Source of the DNA: CAVXFL01 sp963761015
Lineage (GTDB): Bacteria; Pseudomonadota; Alphaproteobacteria; Acetobacterales; Acetobacteraceae
Direction: 5' to 3'
Assembly: GCA_963761015.1 (NCBI GenBank)
Contig: CAVXFL010000012.1
Coordinates: forward strand, 21,248-85,247
DNA length: 64,000 bases
Positions 46,237 through 56,170 of this stretch are shown here, piece after piece. Positions within the stretch are counted from its first letter, which is position 1. Each line of letters starts with the position of its first letter. Position numbers and translations under genes: made by a program. The notes below the pieces were generated by a model. That model was not told where the DNA came from, did not search any database, and saw only the letters and a list, made by a program, of their open reading frames with translations.

Positions 46237-47127
46237 ATGACCTCGAGCTCGGCGAGTCCGCACCTGATCGTTTTCGGCCTCGGGTATTGCGGGGCGGCGG
46301 TGGCCGGGGCGGCCACGGCGGCGAACTGGGCGGTCGCGGGCACCAACCGTGCTCCGAGCGCGGTGTCGACCAACGCTAGCGGCATCGCGGTGATCGGGTT
46401 CGACACCGCCGAGGCCGCGCTGCGCTCCGCGACGCATTTGCTGGCGACGGCGCCGCCCGGCGAAGCGGGGGATCCGGTGCTGGCGCGCTACGGCGCCGCG
46501 ATCGAAGCGGCCCCGGCCCTGCGCTGGATCGGCTATCTGTCATCCACCGGCGTGTACGGCGACCGCGGCGGGGGCTGGGTGGACGAGGACACGCCGGCCG
46601 ACCCGACATCGCCCCGCGCGCGCCGGCGGCTGGCGGCCGAGGACCAGTGGCGCGAGCTGGGCGATGGCCGCGCCGTCGATGTTTTTCGCGTCGCCGGCAT
46701 TTACGGCCCGGGACGATCGCCGTTCGACGCGATCCGCGCCGGCACCGCGCGGCGCGTCGCCAAGCCGGGCCAGGTGTTCGGCCGCATCCATCGTGACGAC
46801 ATCGCCGCCGCCGTGCTCGCCACCATGCGGCAACAGCGGGAGGCGGGCCCGCGCATCCTCAACCTCGCCGACGACCTGCCCGCCGAGAACGCGGCGGTGA
46901 TCGCGGAAGCCGCGCGCCTGCTGGGCGTCGCGCCACCGGCGGCCGTCCCATTCGCGCGGGCGGAGCGGGACATGAGCGACATGGCCCGCAGCTTCTGGGC
47001 CGAGAACCGCCGGGTCGCCAGCGCGAAAACCCAGGCTGCGCTCGGGCTGCGCTGGCGCTATCCCACCTACCGCGAGGGGCTAAGAGCCATCCTGGAGCAG
47101 GAGTCCGTCGAGGGTGCGGCGCAGTAG
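46237..47127 (+). CDS. NAD-dependent epimerase/dehydratase-family protein
   Basis: 296 residues, extended short-chain-dehydrogenase fold. N-terminal cofactor motif VFGLGYCGAAVA (glycine-rich GxGYxG), WIGYLSSTGVYGDRGGGWVDE and an RVAGIYGPGRSPFD segment. It resembles the YeeZ/'SDR5-like' nucleoside-diphosphate-sugar epimerase group that lacks the usual YxxxK tyrosine site. Substrate unknown. Its 3' end overlaps the opposite-strand hydrolase by 48 bases, so the two genes converge. Confidence 0.82.
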   Translation: MTSSSASPHLIVFGLGYCGAAVAGAATAANWAVAGTNRAPSAVSTNASGIAVIGFDTAEAALRSATHLLATAPPGEAGDPVLARYGAAIEAAPALRWIGYLSSTGVYGDRGGGWVDEDTPADPTSPRARRRLAAEDQWRELGDGRAVDVFRVAGIYGPGRSPFDAIRAGTARRVAKPGQVFGRIHRDDIAAAVLATMRQQREAGPRILNLADDLPAENAAVIAEAARLLGVAPPAAVPFARAERDMSDMARSFWAENRRVASAKTQAALGLRWRYPTYREGLRAILEQESVEGAAQ

Positions 47128-47839
47128 CGCGAGATCCCCCGGCCGCGACAGCCGGTGGTCGCCGTCCTTGATCAGCGTGAGGCGCACGTCGGTCCCGGTC
47201 AGCCGGTCGGCGATACGGAGCGCCATTTCCCACGGAACGTCGGGGTCTCGCTGGCCTTGGAGCAGACGCACCGGGCAGCCGAGTTCGATCGGCGCGCCGA
47301 GCAGCAAATGCTCGCGCCCGTCCTCGATCATGGCGCGTGTGACCGGATAGGGATCGCCGTAGCCGCTCGGCACCATCAGGCGGCCGTCGCGCATGATCGT
47401 GGCGCGTTCCTCGAAGGCTCATGGCCTCCCACATCAGCGCCTCGGTGAAGTCCGGGGCGGCGGCGATGCCGATCAGGCCGGCCACCCGCTCGCGGCGCGC
47501 CAGCGCGGCCAGGAGCGCGATCCAGCCCCCCATCGACGACCCCACCAGGATCAGCGGCCCCTCGACCAGACGGTCGATCGCCAGCAGCGCGTCGGCCGTC
47601 CAGCGCCCGATCGTCCCGTCCTCGAACCGTCCGCCGCTCGCGCCGTGGCCGGAATAGTCGAAGCGCAGCATGGCCTGGCCGATCGCGGCGGAATGGTGGG
47701 CCAGCGCCGTCGCCTTCTCCCCGGTCATGTCGCTCAGGAACCCCGGTAGGAAGACGATGGTAGGGTCGCGCCCGGGCTGCAGCACCCAGGCAAGCTCGAC
47801 TCCATCGCCGCGCTTGAGCCGGCCGCTCCGTTCAACCAT
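47080..47839 (-). pseudogene. Alpha/beta hydrolase (frameshifted)
   Basis: ~253-residue hydrolase resembling ABHD10-type esterases. VFLPGFLSDMTGEKA (oxyanion loop), RFDYSGHGASGGRF, the nucleophile elbow LILVGSSMGGWIAL, then after the frame change a QGQRDPDVPWE acid region and KDGDHRLSRPGDL with the catalytic His. The frame breaks near 47413-47418: removing one base restores ALMWEAMSFEERATIMRDGRLMVPSG. The length is one base over a multiple of three. Starts at ATG 47839 with GGAGA upstream. If the break is real, the Asp and His of the triad are lost. Confidence 0.85.
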
Positions 47840-47885
47840 CGGGGGATCTCCTGCATCCGGTGAGCGCATGATATAGCGGCTGCCC

Positions 47886-49055
47886 ATGCAGGAATATCCA
47901 CGAAGCCGGCTATCCTGGGCGGCCGACGGACCGACGGTGCTCCAGGTCCTGCCGGCGCTGGGCGGTGGCGGCGTGGAGCGCGGCACGGTGGAAATGGCCC
48001 AGGGCATCACGCAGGCCGGCGGCAATGCGCTGGTGGCGAGCGAGGGCGGGCGTCTCGTTGGCGCCGTGGAGCGCGCCGGCGGCCGGCATCTGGTACTGCC
48101 GCTCGACAACAAGCGCCCCTGGGCGATCTGGCGCAACGCCGAGCATCTGGCCGACATCATCCGCCGCCAGGGCGTCGACATCGTGCATGCGCGCTCGCGC
48201 GCCCCGGCCTGGTCGGCGCTGCTTGCCTGCCGGCGCACCGGCGCGCGCTTCGTGACGACGTATCACGGCGTCTATGGGGAAAACCTGCCGGGCAAGCGGC
48301 TCTACAATTCGGTGATGGCGCGCGGCGAGCGCGTGATCGCCATCAGCCATTACGTGGCCGAGCATCTGGCGCAGCGGCACGGGGTGGACCCGGAGCGCAT
48401 CCGCGTCATCCCCCGCGGGGTCGACACCGTCGTGTTCGATCCCGACCGGGTCACGCCGCAGCGCATCATACGCATCTCCGGCGGCTGGCGGCTGCCCGAC
48501 GGCGCCCATACCGTGATGCTTCCCGCTCGGCTTTCACGCTGGAAGGGCCAGTCGGTGCTGATCGCCGCGCTGGCCAAGCTGGGACGCAAGGACGTCTTCG
48601 CCGTGTTGGTCGGCGGCCATGGCGGGCACGAGCGCTACCAGCGGGCGCTGACGCGCAAGGCCGAGCGGCTGAAGGTCGCCGGGCAGATCCGCATCGTCGG
48701 CCACTGCGACGACATGCCGGCGGCGCTGATGCTCGCCGATGTGGTGGTCAACGCCTCGACCAGTCCGGAAGGCTTCGGGCGCACGGTGATCGAGGCGCAG
48801 GCGATGCGGCGGCCGGTGATCGCGACCGATCACGGCGGCGCCGTCGAGACGGTCGAAGAGGGAATCACCGGCTGGCGGGTGCCGCCGGGCGATGCCGACG
48901 CGCTCGCCGCCGCCATCGAGCAGGCGGTTTCGCTCTCGGAACACGAACGCTACCGGCTCGGCAGCCAGTCCCGCGAGTGGGTGGCGCAGAACTATTCCAT
49001 CGCGGCGATGCAGCAGGCGACGATCGCGGTGTATTCCGAACTTTTGGGTCGGTGA
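47886..49055 (+). CDS. Glycosyltransferase family 4
   Basis: 389-residue GT-B glycosyltransferase. N-terminal VLQVLPALGGGGVERGTVEMAQGITQAGG is the GT4 acceptor-side opening. HARSRAPAWSALLACRRTGARFVTTYHGVYGE and VIAISHYVAEHL follow, and the donor-binding half has RLSRWKGQSVLI, a STSPEGFGRTVIEAQAMRRPVIATDHGG motif with the nucleotide-sugar E(x)7E and a terminal YSELLG. Transfers a hexose or similar sugar in polysaccharide or lipid synthesis; exact product unknown. It overlaps the next gene by 4 bases. Confidence 0.9.
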   Translation: MQEYPRSRLSWAADGPTVLQVLPALGGGGVERGTVEMAQGITQAGGNALVASEGGRLVGAVERAGGRHLVLPLDNKRPWAIWRNAEHLADIIRRQGVDIVHARSRAPAWSALLACRRTGARFVTTYHGVYGENLPGKRLYNSVMARGERVIAISHYVAEHLAQRHGVDPERIRVIPRGVDTVVFDPDRVTPQRIIRISGGWRLPDGAHTVMLPARLSRWKGQSVLIAALAKLGRKDVFAVLVGGHGGHERYQRALTRKAERLKVAGQIRIVGHCDDMPAALMLADVVVNASTSPEGFGRTVIEAQAMRRPVIATDHGGAVETVEEGITGWRVPPGDADALAAAIEQAVSLSEHERYRLGSQSREWVAQNYSIAAMQQATIAVYSELLGR

Positions 49056-49960
49056 GGCGCGTTCTCGTCATCCGGCTCGGCGCGTTCGGCGACGTCGTTC
49101 TGAGCTTCGGCCCGTTCGCCGCGATCCGCGCACACCACGCCGACGCGCATATCGCGTTGCTGACCACCGCGGCTTTCGCGGAACTCGCCGCGCGCGCGCC
49201 GTGGTTCGATACGGTGCTGATCGACCGGCGCCCGTCCTGGTGGGACGTTCCCGGACTGTTGCGGCTGCGGCGGCAATTGCGTGGGTTCGATCTGGTTTAC
49301 GATTTGCAGACCTCGGCGCGTTCCTCCGCGTATTTCCGCTTAGCGGGGCGGCCGCCGTGGTCCGGGATCGCCGCAGGGTGCAGCCTGCCGCACGCCAACC
49401 GTGCGCGGGACTTCATGCACACGCTGGAGCGGCAGCGCGAACAACTGGCGATGGCCGGGGTCCACGAGTTTCCCGCCCCGGATCTCGGCTGGCTCCATGC
49501 CGCGCCATGCCGGTTCGGGTTGCCGCAACGGTTCGCGCTGCTCGTCCCCGGCGCCGCCCCGCATCGCGCGCGCAAACGCTGGCCGGCGGAACGCTACGGC
49601 GCGCTGGCGAATGAATTGCTCGGTCGTGGACTGGCGCCGGTGCTGCTGGGCACGCGGCGGGAAACCGCGCTCGCCCGCGTCATTCGCGACATTTGCCCCG
49701 ACGCGGTGGACCTGACCGGAGAGACCACGATCTTCGATGTCGCCGCACTCGCCGCGCGGGCCGAGATCGCGATCGGCAACGACACCGGGCCGATGCACCT
49801 CGCCGCCGCGCTCGGCTGCCGCTGCCTCGTGTTGTTCTCCGCCGCGTCCGATCCCGCGCTCACCGCCCCCCGCGGCCCCGGCGGAAGCTGGCCCACGGTT
49901 CTGCGCGCCGCCGATTTGCGCGCGATCTCGGTCGAACGCGTCGTGTCGGAATTGCGCTGA
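49052..49960 (+). CDS. Glycosyltransferase family 9 (heptosyltransferase-like)
   Basis: 302 residues starting GTG at 49052 (GTGA overlap with the previous gene). VLVIRLGAFGDVVLSFGPFAAIRAHHADAHIALL is the GT9 N-terminus (WaaC/WaaF type), FDLVYDLQTSARSSAYFRLAG follows, and IAIGNDTGPMHLAAALG is the family's donor-site signature. These enzymes add heptose or a related sugar to lipopolysaccharide core. Together with the GT4 gene this is a small envelope-glycan unit. Confidence 0.9.
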   Translation: MRRVLVIRLGAFGDVVLSFGPFAAIRAHHADAHIALLTTAAFAELAARAPWFDTVLIDRRPSWWDVPGLLRLRRQLRGFDLVYDLQTSARSSAYFRLAGRPPWSGIAAGCSLPHANRARDFMHTLERQREQLAMAGVHEFPAPDLGWLHAAPCRFGLPQRFALLVPGAAPHRARKRWPAERYGALANELLGRGLAPVLLGTRRETALARVIRDICPDAVDLTGETTIFDVAALAARAEIAIGNDTGPMHLAAALGCRCLVLFSAASDPALTAPRGPGGSWPTVLRAADLRAISVERVVSELR

Positions 49961-49991
49961 AGCGCCCGGCTGCGAACGGCGGCTCGCAGGA

Positions 49992-52049
49992 TTATCCCGA
50001 CAGCAGCGTGCGCCCTCCTTCAGGTCGGCGGAACAGTCGCAGGAGCACCCGCACAGCGCTGCCACGGGGCGATTTCAGTTCCGGATCGTTCGCGAGCAGC
50101 ACCGCCGCGTCACGGCTAGCCATGTGCAGCAAGCCCTCGTGACCCACCGGATCGGCCAATCTGAATCCGGGCGCGCCGGATTGGCGCGTGCCGATCAGGT
50201 CGCCGCCGCCGCGCAGGCGAAAATCCTCGTCGGCGATCACGAAACCGTCGTCGGTGTCGCGCAGCACCGTCAGCCGCCGCCGCCCGGCCTCGTTCACGTC
50301 GTCGCCGTGCAGCAGCAGGCAGAAGCTCGCAGCCGCGCCGCGGCCGATCCGGCCCCGCAACTGATGCAGTTGCGCGAGCCCGAACCGCTCGGCGTGCTCG
50401 ATCACCATGACGTTCGCCGCCGGCACGTCCACGCCCACTTCCACCACCGTGGTCGCGACCAGGAGCCGCACCCCGCCCGCGGCGAAGGCGGCGAGGGTCG
50501 CCTCGCGCGCGGCGGACTCCTGCTGGCCGTGCACCAGCCCGACGATCGCGCCGAAGCGCGACCGCAAGGCGGCGAACCGTTCCTCGGCCGCCGCGAGATC
50601 CACCACCTCGCTTTCGTTCACCAGCGGGCACACCCAGTAGACATGCGCGCCGGAACCGAGCGCGCGGGCGATCGCCTCGACCACGTCCGGCAGGTTGGCG
50701 AGCGAATGCAGGGTGGTGCGGATCGGCACGCGCCCGGCCGGCTTGCCGGTCAGGCGGCTGACCGCCATCTCGCCCCACTGCATCAGCAGGAGCGTGCGGG
50801 GAATGGGCGTCGCGGTCATCACCAGGACGTCCGTGCGCTCGCCCTTGGCGCCGAGCAGCAGGCGCTGATGCACGCCGAACCGATGCTGCTCGTCGATCAC
50901 CGCGAGCGCCAGATCGCGATACGCGACCGCCTCCTGGAACAGCGCCTGCGTGCCGACGACGAGCGGCATCGTGCCCTCGGCCAACCCGCCGAGGATGCGC
51001 CTGCGCCCGGCGCCCTTCACCGTCCCGGTCAGCAGCGCCACCGGCACGGGCGAAAGCCGGCCGAGCGTGCGGTAATGCTGTTGCGCCAGGATTTCGGTCG
51101 GCGCCATCAGCGCGGCCTGCGCGCCCGCCTCCACCGCGCGCAGCATCGCGAGCAGGGCGACCAATGTCTTGCCCGAGCCGACATCGCCTTGCAGCAGCCG
51201 CAGCATGCGGCGCGGCGCCGCGAGGTCGGCGTCGATTTCCGCCATGGCCTGCGCCTGGGATGCCGTGGGCTGATGGCCGAACGCCGCCAGCGCCCGGGCG
51301 CGCAGCGCTCCGTTGCCATGCAACGCGCGTCCCGGCTGGGCGCGAATGCGCGCGCGGAGCAGCGCCAGCGACAATTGCCCGGCGAGCAGTTCGTCATAGG
51401 CGAGCCGCGCGCGGGGCAGCGGCCCGGGCTGCTCGGAGGGCGCCTGCACCGCCCGCAGCGCGTCGGCGAAGCCGGGCCAGCGCTCGCGCGCGAGCAGCGC
51501 GGCGTCGTGCCATTCCGCCAACTCGGGCAGGCGCTGCAACGCCGCCGCCATCGCCTTGCGCACCTGCCACGGCGCAAGCCCGGAGGTCAGCGGCCAGGTC
51601 GGCTCGATGTCGGGCAGGCGCAGCGGCTTGTCGGCCGGGACCAGATAGTCGGGATGCACCATGCTCAGCCGGTCGCCGAACGTGTCCAGCATGCCGGAGG
51701 CGAGCAGTCGCATGCCGGGCTTGAGCCGCTCCGTCCCGGCATGGCGCTTAAAGAACACCAGTTCGGCGAACCCGGTGCCGTCGCCGACCACCACGCGCCA
51801 GGGCTGGCGCGGCGTTACCGGCTCCTCCAGCCGCACCACCTCGACGGCGAGCGTCGCCACCCGGCCGGGCCGGGCCGTGCGGATGGTCGGGCGCTCGCGC
51901 CGATCCACATAGGCCTGCGGCAGATGGAACAGCAGGTCGAGCACGCGCGTTCCGCCGCTCACCCGTTGCAGCAGCGCGGCCAGGGTCGGGCCAACGCCGG
52001 GCAGGGTTGCGAGCGGGGCAAACAGCGGCGCGAGCTTGTCGTGGTCCAC
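49992..52049 (-). CDS. recG: ATP-dependent DNA helicase RecG
   Basis: 685-residue branch-migrating helicase acting on Holliday junctions and stalled forks. N-terminal wedge/OB domain (RPGRVATLAVEVVRLEEP, VVVGDGTGFAELVFF), Walker A LLQGDVGSGKT, DEQH box (VIDEQHRFG), MTATPIPRTL, helicase motif V TTVVEVGVDVPAANVM, motif VI LAQLHQLRGRIGRG and RLRGGGDLIGTRQSG. The start is GTG at 52049. It diverges from sdhE across a 43-base gap. recG-sdhE-mfd is a conserved alphaproteobacterial neighbourhood. Confidence 0.97.
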   Translation of the reverse strand: MDHDKLAPLFAPLATLPGVGPTLAALLQRVSGGTRVLDLLFHLPQAYVDRRERPTIRTARPGRVATLAVEVVRLEEPVTPRQPWRVVVGDGTGFAELVFFKRHAGTERLKPGMRLLASGMLDTFGDRLSMVHPDYLVPADKPLRLPDIEPTWPLTSGLAPWQVRKAMAAALQRLPELAEWHDAALLARERWPGFADALRAVQAPSEQPGPLPRARLAYDELLAGQLSLALLRARIRAQPGRALHGNGALRARALAAFGHQPTASQAQAMAEIDADLAAPRRMLRLLQGDVGSGKTLVALLAMLRAVEAGAQAALMAPTEILAQQHYRTLGRLSPVPVALLTGTVKGAGRRRILGGLAEGTMPLVVGTQALFQEAVAYRDLALAVIDEQHRFGVHQRLLLGAKGERTDVLVMTATPIPRTLLLMQWGEMAVSRLTGKPAGRVPIRTTLHSLANLPDVVEAIARALGSGAHVYWVCPLVNESEVVDLAAAEERFAALRSRFGAIVGLVHGQQESAAREATLAAFAAGGVRLLVATTVVEVGVDVPAANVMVIEHAERFGLAQLHQLRGRIGRGAAASFCLLLHGDDVNEAGRRRLTVLRDTDDGFVIADEDFRLRGGGDLIGTRQSGAPGFRLADPVGHEGLLHMASRDAAVLLANDPELKSPRGSAVRVLLRLFRRPEGGRTLLSG

Positions 52050-52092
52050 GGGCTGACACGGAAGGAGGCGGTCTCTATATGACAGCGCGCCG

Positions 52093-52428
52093 ATGAGCGA
52101 ACCAACTCCGCAGCAGCCCCGCCTTACGCCGGGGCGAACCGGCGATCAGCTTCCCGAACCGGCCACCGTCGCCGTCCCGCTGGACGGCCGCCGGCGGCGT
52201 CTGCTGTTTCGCGCCACCCATCGCGGCACCCAGGAAACCGACCGGCTGGTCGGCGGCTTCGTCGCGCGCGGAATTGGGGAATTCACCGCCGCCGAGATCG
52301 ATGCATTGGAAGAAATCCTGGACATGCCCGAACCCGATTTGGCCGATTTCCTGATCGGCCGCCGCCCGATTCCGCCCGAGACCGATTTGCCCATGCTGCG
52401 CGCCATGAAGGACGCTGCCCGCCGATGA
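52093..52428 (+). CDS. sdhE: Succinate dehydrogenase assembly factor SdhE
   Basis: 111 residues, DUF339 fold: RRRLLFRATHRGTQETDRLVGGFV has the RGxxE motif needed for flavinylation, and DALEEILDMPEPDLADFLIGRRPIP is the second conserved block. SdhE inserts covalent FAD into succinate dehydrogenase. The N-terminal 30 residues are an Arg/Pro-rich extension. Its stop overlaps the mfd start (ATGA), so translation is coupled. Confidence 0.93.
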   Translation: MSEPTPQQPRLTPGRTGDQLPEPATVAVPLDGRRRRLLFRATHRGTQETDRLVGGFVARGIGEFTAAEIDALEEILDMPEPDLADFLIGRRPIPPETDLPMLRAMKDAARR

Positions 52429-55400
52429 CTCCCGTCACCGTCCATGGCGCGCCGGAGGGCTGGGACGCCGTTCTGCTGGCTCGCCGCGCCGCCGAGCATC
52501 GCGGCCCGGTGCTGCACGTCGCGCGCGACGACGCGCGGATGGCCCGCCTCGCCGAAACGCTCGGCTTCTTCGCCCCGCGCGTCGAGGTGCTGCGCTTCCC
52601 GGCCTGGGACTGCCTGCCGTACGACCGCGTCTCGCCCAAGGCGGAACTGGTCTCCGAGCGCATCGCCACCCTGAGCCGGCTCACCGACATGATCGGCCAG
52701 ACGCGCCCGGGCGGCACCGGCGGGCTGATCGTGCTGACGACCGTGAACGCGCTGGTGCAGCGGGTGCCGCCGCGGCACGCGTTCGCCGGCGCCGAGTTCG
52801 ACCTGCGCGCCGGCGGCACCATCTCGCCGGACGCGCTGGCGCGCTTCCTGGACGGGCACGGCTACGGCCGCGCCAACACCGTGATGGAGCCCGGTGAATA
52901 CGCGGTGCGCGGCGGCATCGTCGACATTTTCCCCGCCGGCGAGCCCGAGCCGGTGCGGCTCGACCTATTCGGCGACACCATCGAATCGATCCGCCGCTTC
53001 GATCCGGGAAGCCAGCGCAGCGGCGAGCGGGTGCAGCTTCTGGCGCTCCGCCCGGTCTCGGAAACGCCGCTGGACCGCGATTCGATCGCGCGCTTCCGCA
53101 GCGAATGGCGCGAACTGTTCGGGCCGGGCGCGGCTTCCGATCCGATCTATCTCTCGATTTCCGAGGGACGGCGCCATCCCGGCATGGAACACTGGACGCC
53201 GCTGTTCCACGACGCGATGGAAACGCTCCTGGATTACCTGCCGGGCGCCTCGGTCAGCCTCGACCATCAGTCCGACGAGGTGCTGACGATGCGCCTCGAG
53301 ATGATCGCCGATCATTACGAGGCGCGGAAGACGCCGTCGCGGGACGGCGACGTGCCGTATCGCCCGTTGCCGCCGGAGCGGCTCTATCTGGACCGCGCCG
53401 CCTGGGACGGGATGCTGAAACCGCATCCGCTGTTCGCGTTCAGCCCGTTCGCGCGCCCGGATGGCGCGGCGGGCATCGAGGCCGGCGGGCGGCCGAGCCC
53501 GGTGTTCGCGCAAACGGCGGCGCGGGAGGGGCGCGGCAACGCCTTCACCGCGCTACGCGAGCAATCCGTACGCTGGGCGGGCGAGAACCGCCGGCTGCTG
53601 GTCGCCGCCTGGACCAACGGCTCGCGCGAGCGGCTTGCGCATCTGTTGCGCGAGAGCGGTTTTCGCGCGCAATCGGCGGACGACTGGAAAGCCGCGCAGC
53701 GCCTGCCGAAAACCACGGCGGCGCTGGTCACGCTCGGCCTGGAACGCGGCTTCGTCGCCGAGGATCTGGCGGTGGTTTCCGAGCAGGATTTACTCGGCGA
53801 ACGGATCAGCCGCCCGCCGCGCCGGCGCAAGCGCGGCGAGGAGTACATCGCCGAGGCGACCGAACTCGCCCAGGGCGATCTGGTGGTGCACCAGGAATAC
53901 GGCATCGGCCGCTACGACGGGCTGGAAACCATCACCGCCGTCGACGCGCCGCACGACTGCCTCCGGCTGATCTACGACGGCGAGGAGAAGCTGTTTCTGC
54001 CCGTCGAGAACATCGACGTGCTTTCACGTTTCGGCACGGAGACGGCGGGCATTTCGCTCGACCGGCTGGGCGGCACGTCGTGGCAGACGCGCAAGGCGCG
54101 CGCCAAGCAGCGGATCCGCGACATGGCCGGCGAACTCGTGCGCATCGCCGCCGAGCGCCGCCTGCGCGCCGCGGCCGATCTCGTGCCCTCGGGCGGCGAG
54201 TGGGACGAGTTCTGCGCCCGCTTCCCCTATGCGGAGACCGAGGACCAGGCGCGCGCAATCGCCGACGTGCTGGAGGACTTGGCCTCGGGCAAGCCGATGG
54301 ACCGGCTGATCTGCGGCGACGCGGGCTTCGGCAAGACCGAGGTCGCGCTGCGCGCCGCCTTCGTCGCCGCGATGTCCGGCACGCAAGTGGCCGTGGTGGT
54401 ACCGACGACCCTGCTCGCGCGGCAGCATTTCCGCACCTTTTCCGAGCGTTTCCGCGGCTTCCCGGTGCGCGTCGCGCAACTCTCGCGCATGGTGCCGGCC
54501 AAGGAAGCGGCCGAGATCCGCAAGGGGATGGCGGACGGTTCGGTGAACATCGTGATCGGCACGCATGCGCTGCTCGCCAAGAGCATCGCGTTCGCCGATC
54601 TCGGCCTGCTGGTCATCGACGAGGAGCAGCATTTCGGCGTCGCGCACAAGGAAAAGCTGAAGCAGCTCCGCGCCGAGGTGCACGTGCTGACGCTCACCGC
54701 GACGCCGATCCCGCGCACCTTGCAGCTCGCGCTGACCGGCGTGCGCGAGATGAGCGTGATCGCCACGCCGCCGGTGGACCGGCTCTCGGTGCGCACCTTC
54801 ATCATGCCGTTCGACGGCGTGGTGGTGCGCGAGGCGATTCAGCGCGAGCGCTTCCGCGGCGGCCAGGTGTTCTGCGTGGTGCCGCGCATCGAGGATCTGT
54901 CGCGCGCGGCCGAACGGCTTGGCAACATCGTGCCGGAGGCGCGCATCGTACAGGCGCATGGCCGCTTGGCGCCGACCGAACTCGAACGCGTGATGACCGA
55001 GTTCGGCGACGGCAAATACGACGTGCTGCTGTCCACCAACATCGTGGAAAGCGGGCTCGACATGCCGGCGGTGAACACCCTGATCGTGCATCGCGCCGAC
55101 ATGTTCGGCCTCTCGCAGCTCTATCAGCTCCGCGGTCGGGTCGGGCGCGGCAAGCAGCGCGGCTATTCCTATCTCACCTGGCCGGCCAACCACCGCCTGA
55201 CGCCGGCCGCCGAGAAGCGGCTGACGGTGATTCAGACGCTCGACAGCATCGGCGCGGGCTTCACCATCGCGAGCCACGACCTGGATATTCGCGGCGCCGG
55301 CAATCTGCTCGGCGACGAGCAGTCCGGCCACATCCGCGAGGTCGGCATCGAGCTTTATCAGCAGATGCTGGAGGATGCGGTTGCGGAACTGTCGGCGGAA

Positions 55401-55904
55401 AAGGGCCGCGCCCGCGCCGCCGACCGCGAATGGACGCCGAACATCAATCTCGGTCTGCCGGTGCTGATCCCGGAGGAGTACGTGCCGGATCTGCCGGTGC
55501 GGCTCGGCCTTTATCGCCGCATCGGCGCGTTGGGCTCGGACGCCGAGAACGAGGCGATGGCGGCGGAACTGGTGGACCGGTTCGGTCCGCTGCCGCCGGA
55601 GGTGGACAATCTGTTGCAGGTGGTGGCGCTGAAGCGCGCCTGCCGCGAGGCGGGGGTGGAGAAGCTGGAGGCCGGGCCGAAGGGCATGGTACTGCAATTC
55701 CGGGCCAACGCGTTCCGCAACCCGGCCGGGCTGATCGCCTGGCTCGGCTCCAAGCAGGCGCAACGCGGCGCGGCGGGGATCAAGCTGCGGCCCGACCACA
55801 AGCTCGCCATCGTGCGCGAGATGACGGTAGCCGAGCGCGTGCGCACCGCGGGCGAGGTATTGGCGCAGCTCAACCGCATCGCCGATCAGGCCAAGGCGGC
55901 ATGA
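52425..55904 (+). CDS. mfd: Transcription-repair coupling factor Mfd
   Basis: 1159-residue ATPase that removes RNA polymerase stalled at lesions and recruits UvrA. UvrB-like N-terminus (RFPAWDCLPYDRVSPK), the RNA-polymerase interaction domain (GDLVVHQEYGIGRYDGLE, ~485-550), then the translocase: ICGDAGFGKTEVALRAAF (Walker A), VIDEEQHFGVAHKE, TLTATPIPRTLQLAL, NIVESGLDMPAVNTL and QLYQLRGRVGRGKQRGYSYLT. The last ~200 residues form the TRCF domain with DIRGAGNLLGDEQSGH. Intact over the full length. Confidence 0.98.
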   Translation: MTPVTVHGAPEGWDAVLLARRAAEHRGPVLHVARDDARMARLAETLGFFAPRVEVLRFPAWDCLPYDRVSPKAELVSERIATLSRLTDMIGQTRPGGTGGLIVLTTVNALVQRVPPRHAFAGAEFDLRAGGTISPDALARFLDGHGYGRANTVMEPGEYAVRGGIVDIFPAGEPEPVRLDLFGDTIESIRRFDPGSQRSGERVQLLALRPVSETPLDRDSIARFRSEWRELFGPGAASDPIYLSISEGRRHPGMEHWTPLFHDAMETLLDYLPGASVSLDHQSDEVLTMRLEMIADHYEARKTPSRDGDVPYRPLPPERLYLDRAAWDGMLKPHPLFAFSPFARPDGAAGIEAGGRPSPVFAQTAAREGRGNAFTALREQSVRWAGENRRLLVAAWTNGSRERLAHLLRESGFRAQSADDWKAAQRLPKTTAALVTLGLERGFVAEDLAVVSEQDLLGERISRPPRRRKRGEEYIAEATELAQGDLVVHQEYGIGRYDGLETITAVDAPHDCLRLIYDGEEKLFLPVENIDVLSRFGTETAGISLDRLGGTSWQTRKARAKQRIRDMAGELVRIAAERRLRAAADLVPSGGEWDEFCARFPYAETEDQARAIADVLEDLASGKPMDRLICGDAGFGKTEVALRAAFVAAMSGTQVAVVVPTTLLARQHFRTFSERFRGFPVRVAQLSRMVPAKEAAEIRKGMADGSVNIVIGTHALLAKSIAFADLGLLVIDEEQHFGVAHKEKLKQLRAEVHVLTLTATPIPRTLQLALTGVREMSVIATPPVDRLSVRTFIMPFDGVVVREAIQRERFRGGQVFCVVPRIEDLSRAAERLGNIVPEARIVQAHGRLAPTELERVMTEFGDGKYDVLLSTNIVESGLDMPAVNTLIVHRADMFGLSQLYQLRGRVGRGKQRGYSYLTWPANHRLTPAAEKRLTVIQTLDSIGAGFTIASHDLDIRGAGNLLGDEQSGHIREVGIELYQQMLEDAVAELSAEKGRARAADREWTPNINLGLPVLIPEEYVPDLPVRLGLYRRIGALGSDAENEAMAAELVDRFGPLPPEVDNLLQVVALKRACREAGVEKLEAGPKGMVLQFRANAFRNPAGLIAWLGSKQAQRGAAGIKLRPDHKLAIVREMTVAERVRTAGEVLAQLNRIADQAKAA

Positions 55905-55937
55905 GTCCAAATCTCCTCTCAAGTAGTCATACGGAGC

Positions 55938-56008
55938 TCGTCATTGCGAGCACAGCGAAGCAATCCAGTGCCGAGGGCTGCATCGCTTGCTCCCTCGCTG
56001 CGCTGAAC
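55938..56008. repeat. Dispersed 'gtcattgcgagc' repeat
   Basis: Downstream of mfd: cgtcattgcgagcacagcga followed by agcaatccagtgccgagggctgcatcgcttgctccctcgctgcgc. The arms gcgagcacagcgaagcaatc and its degenerate inverse gcatcgcttgctccctcgctgcgc fold into a hairpin; this element type is widespread in alphaproteobacterial genomes. Confidence 0.6.
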
Positions 56009-56092
56009 GCCGCCGGGTTAGTCTTCGGCTGAGGGACGCCGGCTGGGCCGATGATTCTCATACCGCCGAGCACGGCGACCGACTCTTTTTCG

Positions 56093-56170
56093 GCATTCCC
56101 GCGAAAGCGGGAATCAGCGGCCGAGCCGCGCCCCAAGGCCATTGGACTCCCGCCTTCGCGCGGGCGACAG
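56093..56170. repeat. Palindromic repeat 'cccgcgaaagcgggaat'
   Basis: Two nested inverted arms. The first, cattcccgcgaaagcgggaat, is itself a short hairpin. The whole element, to cgccttcgcgcgggcgacagg, forms a longer one (ggaatc...gactcccgcc). A known style of dispersed bacterial palindrome. It lies within the 409-base gap between mfd and the first IS end (55905-56313), which otherwise holds no gene. Confidence 0.6.
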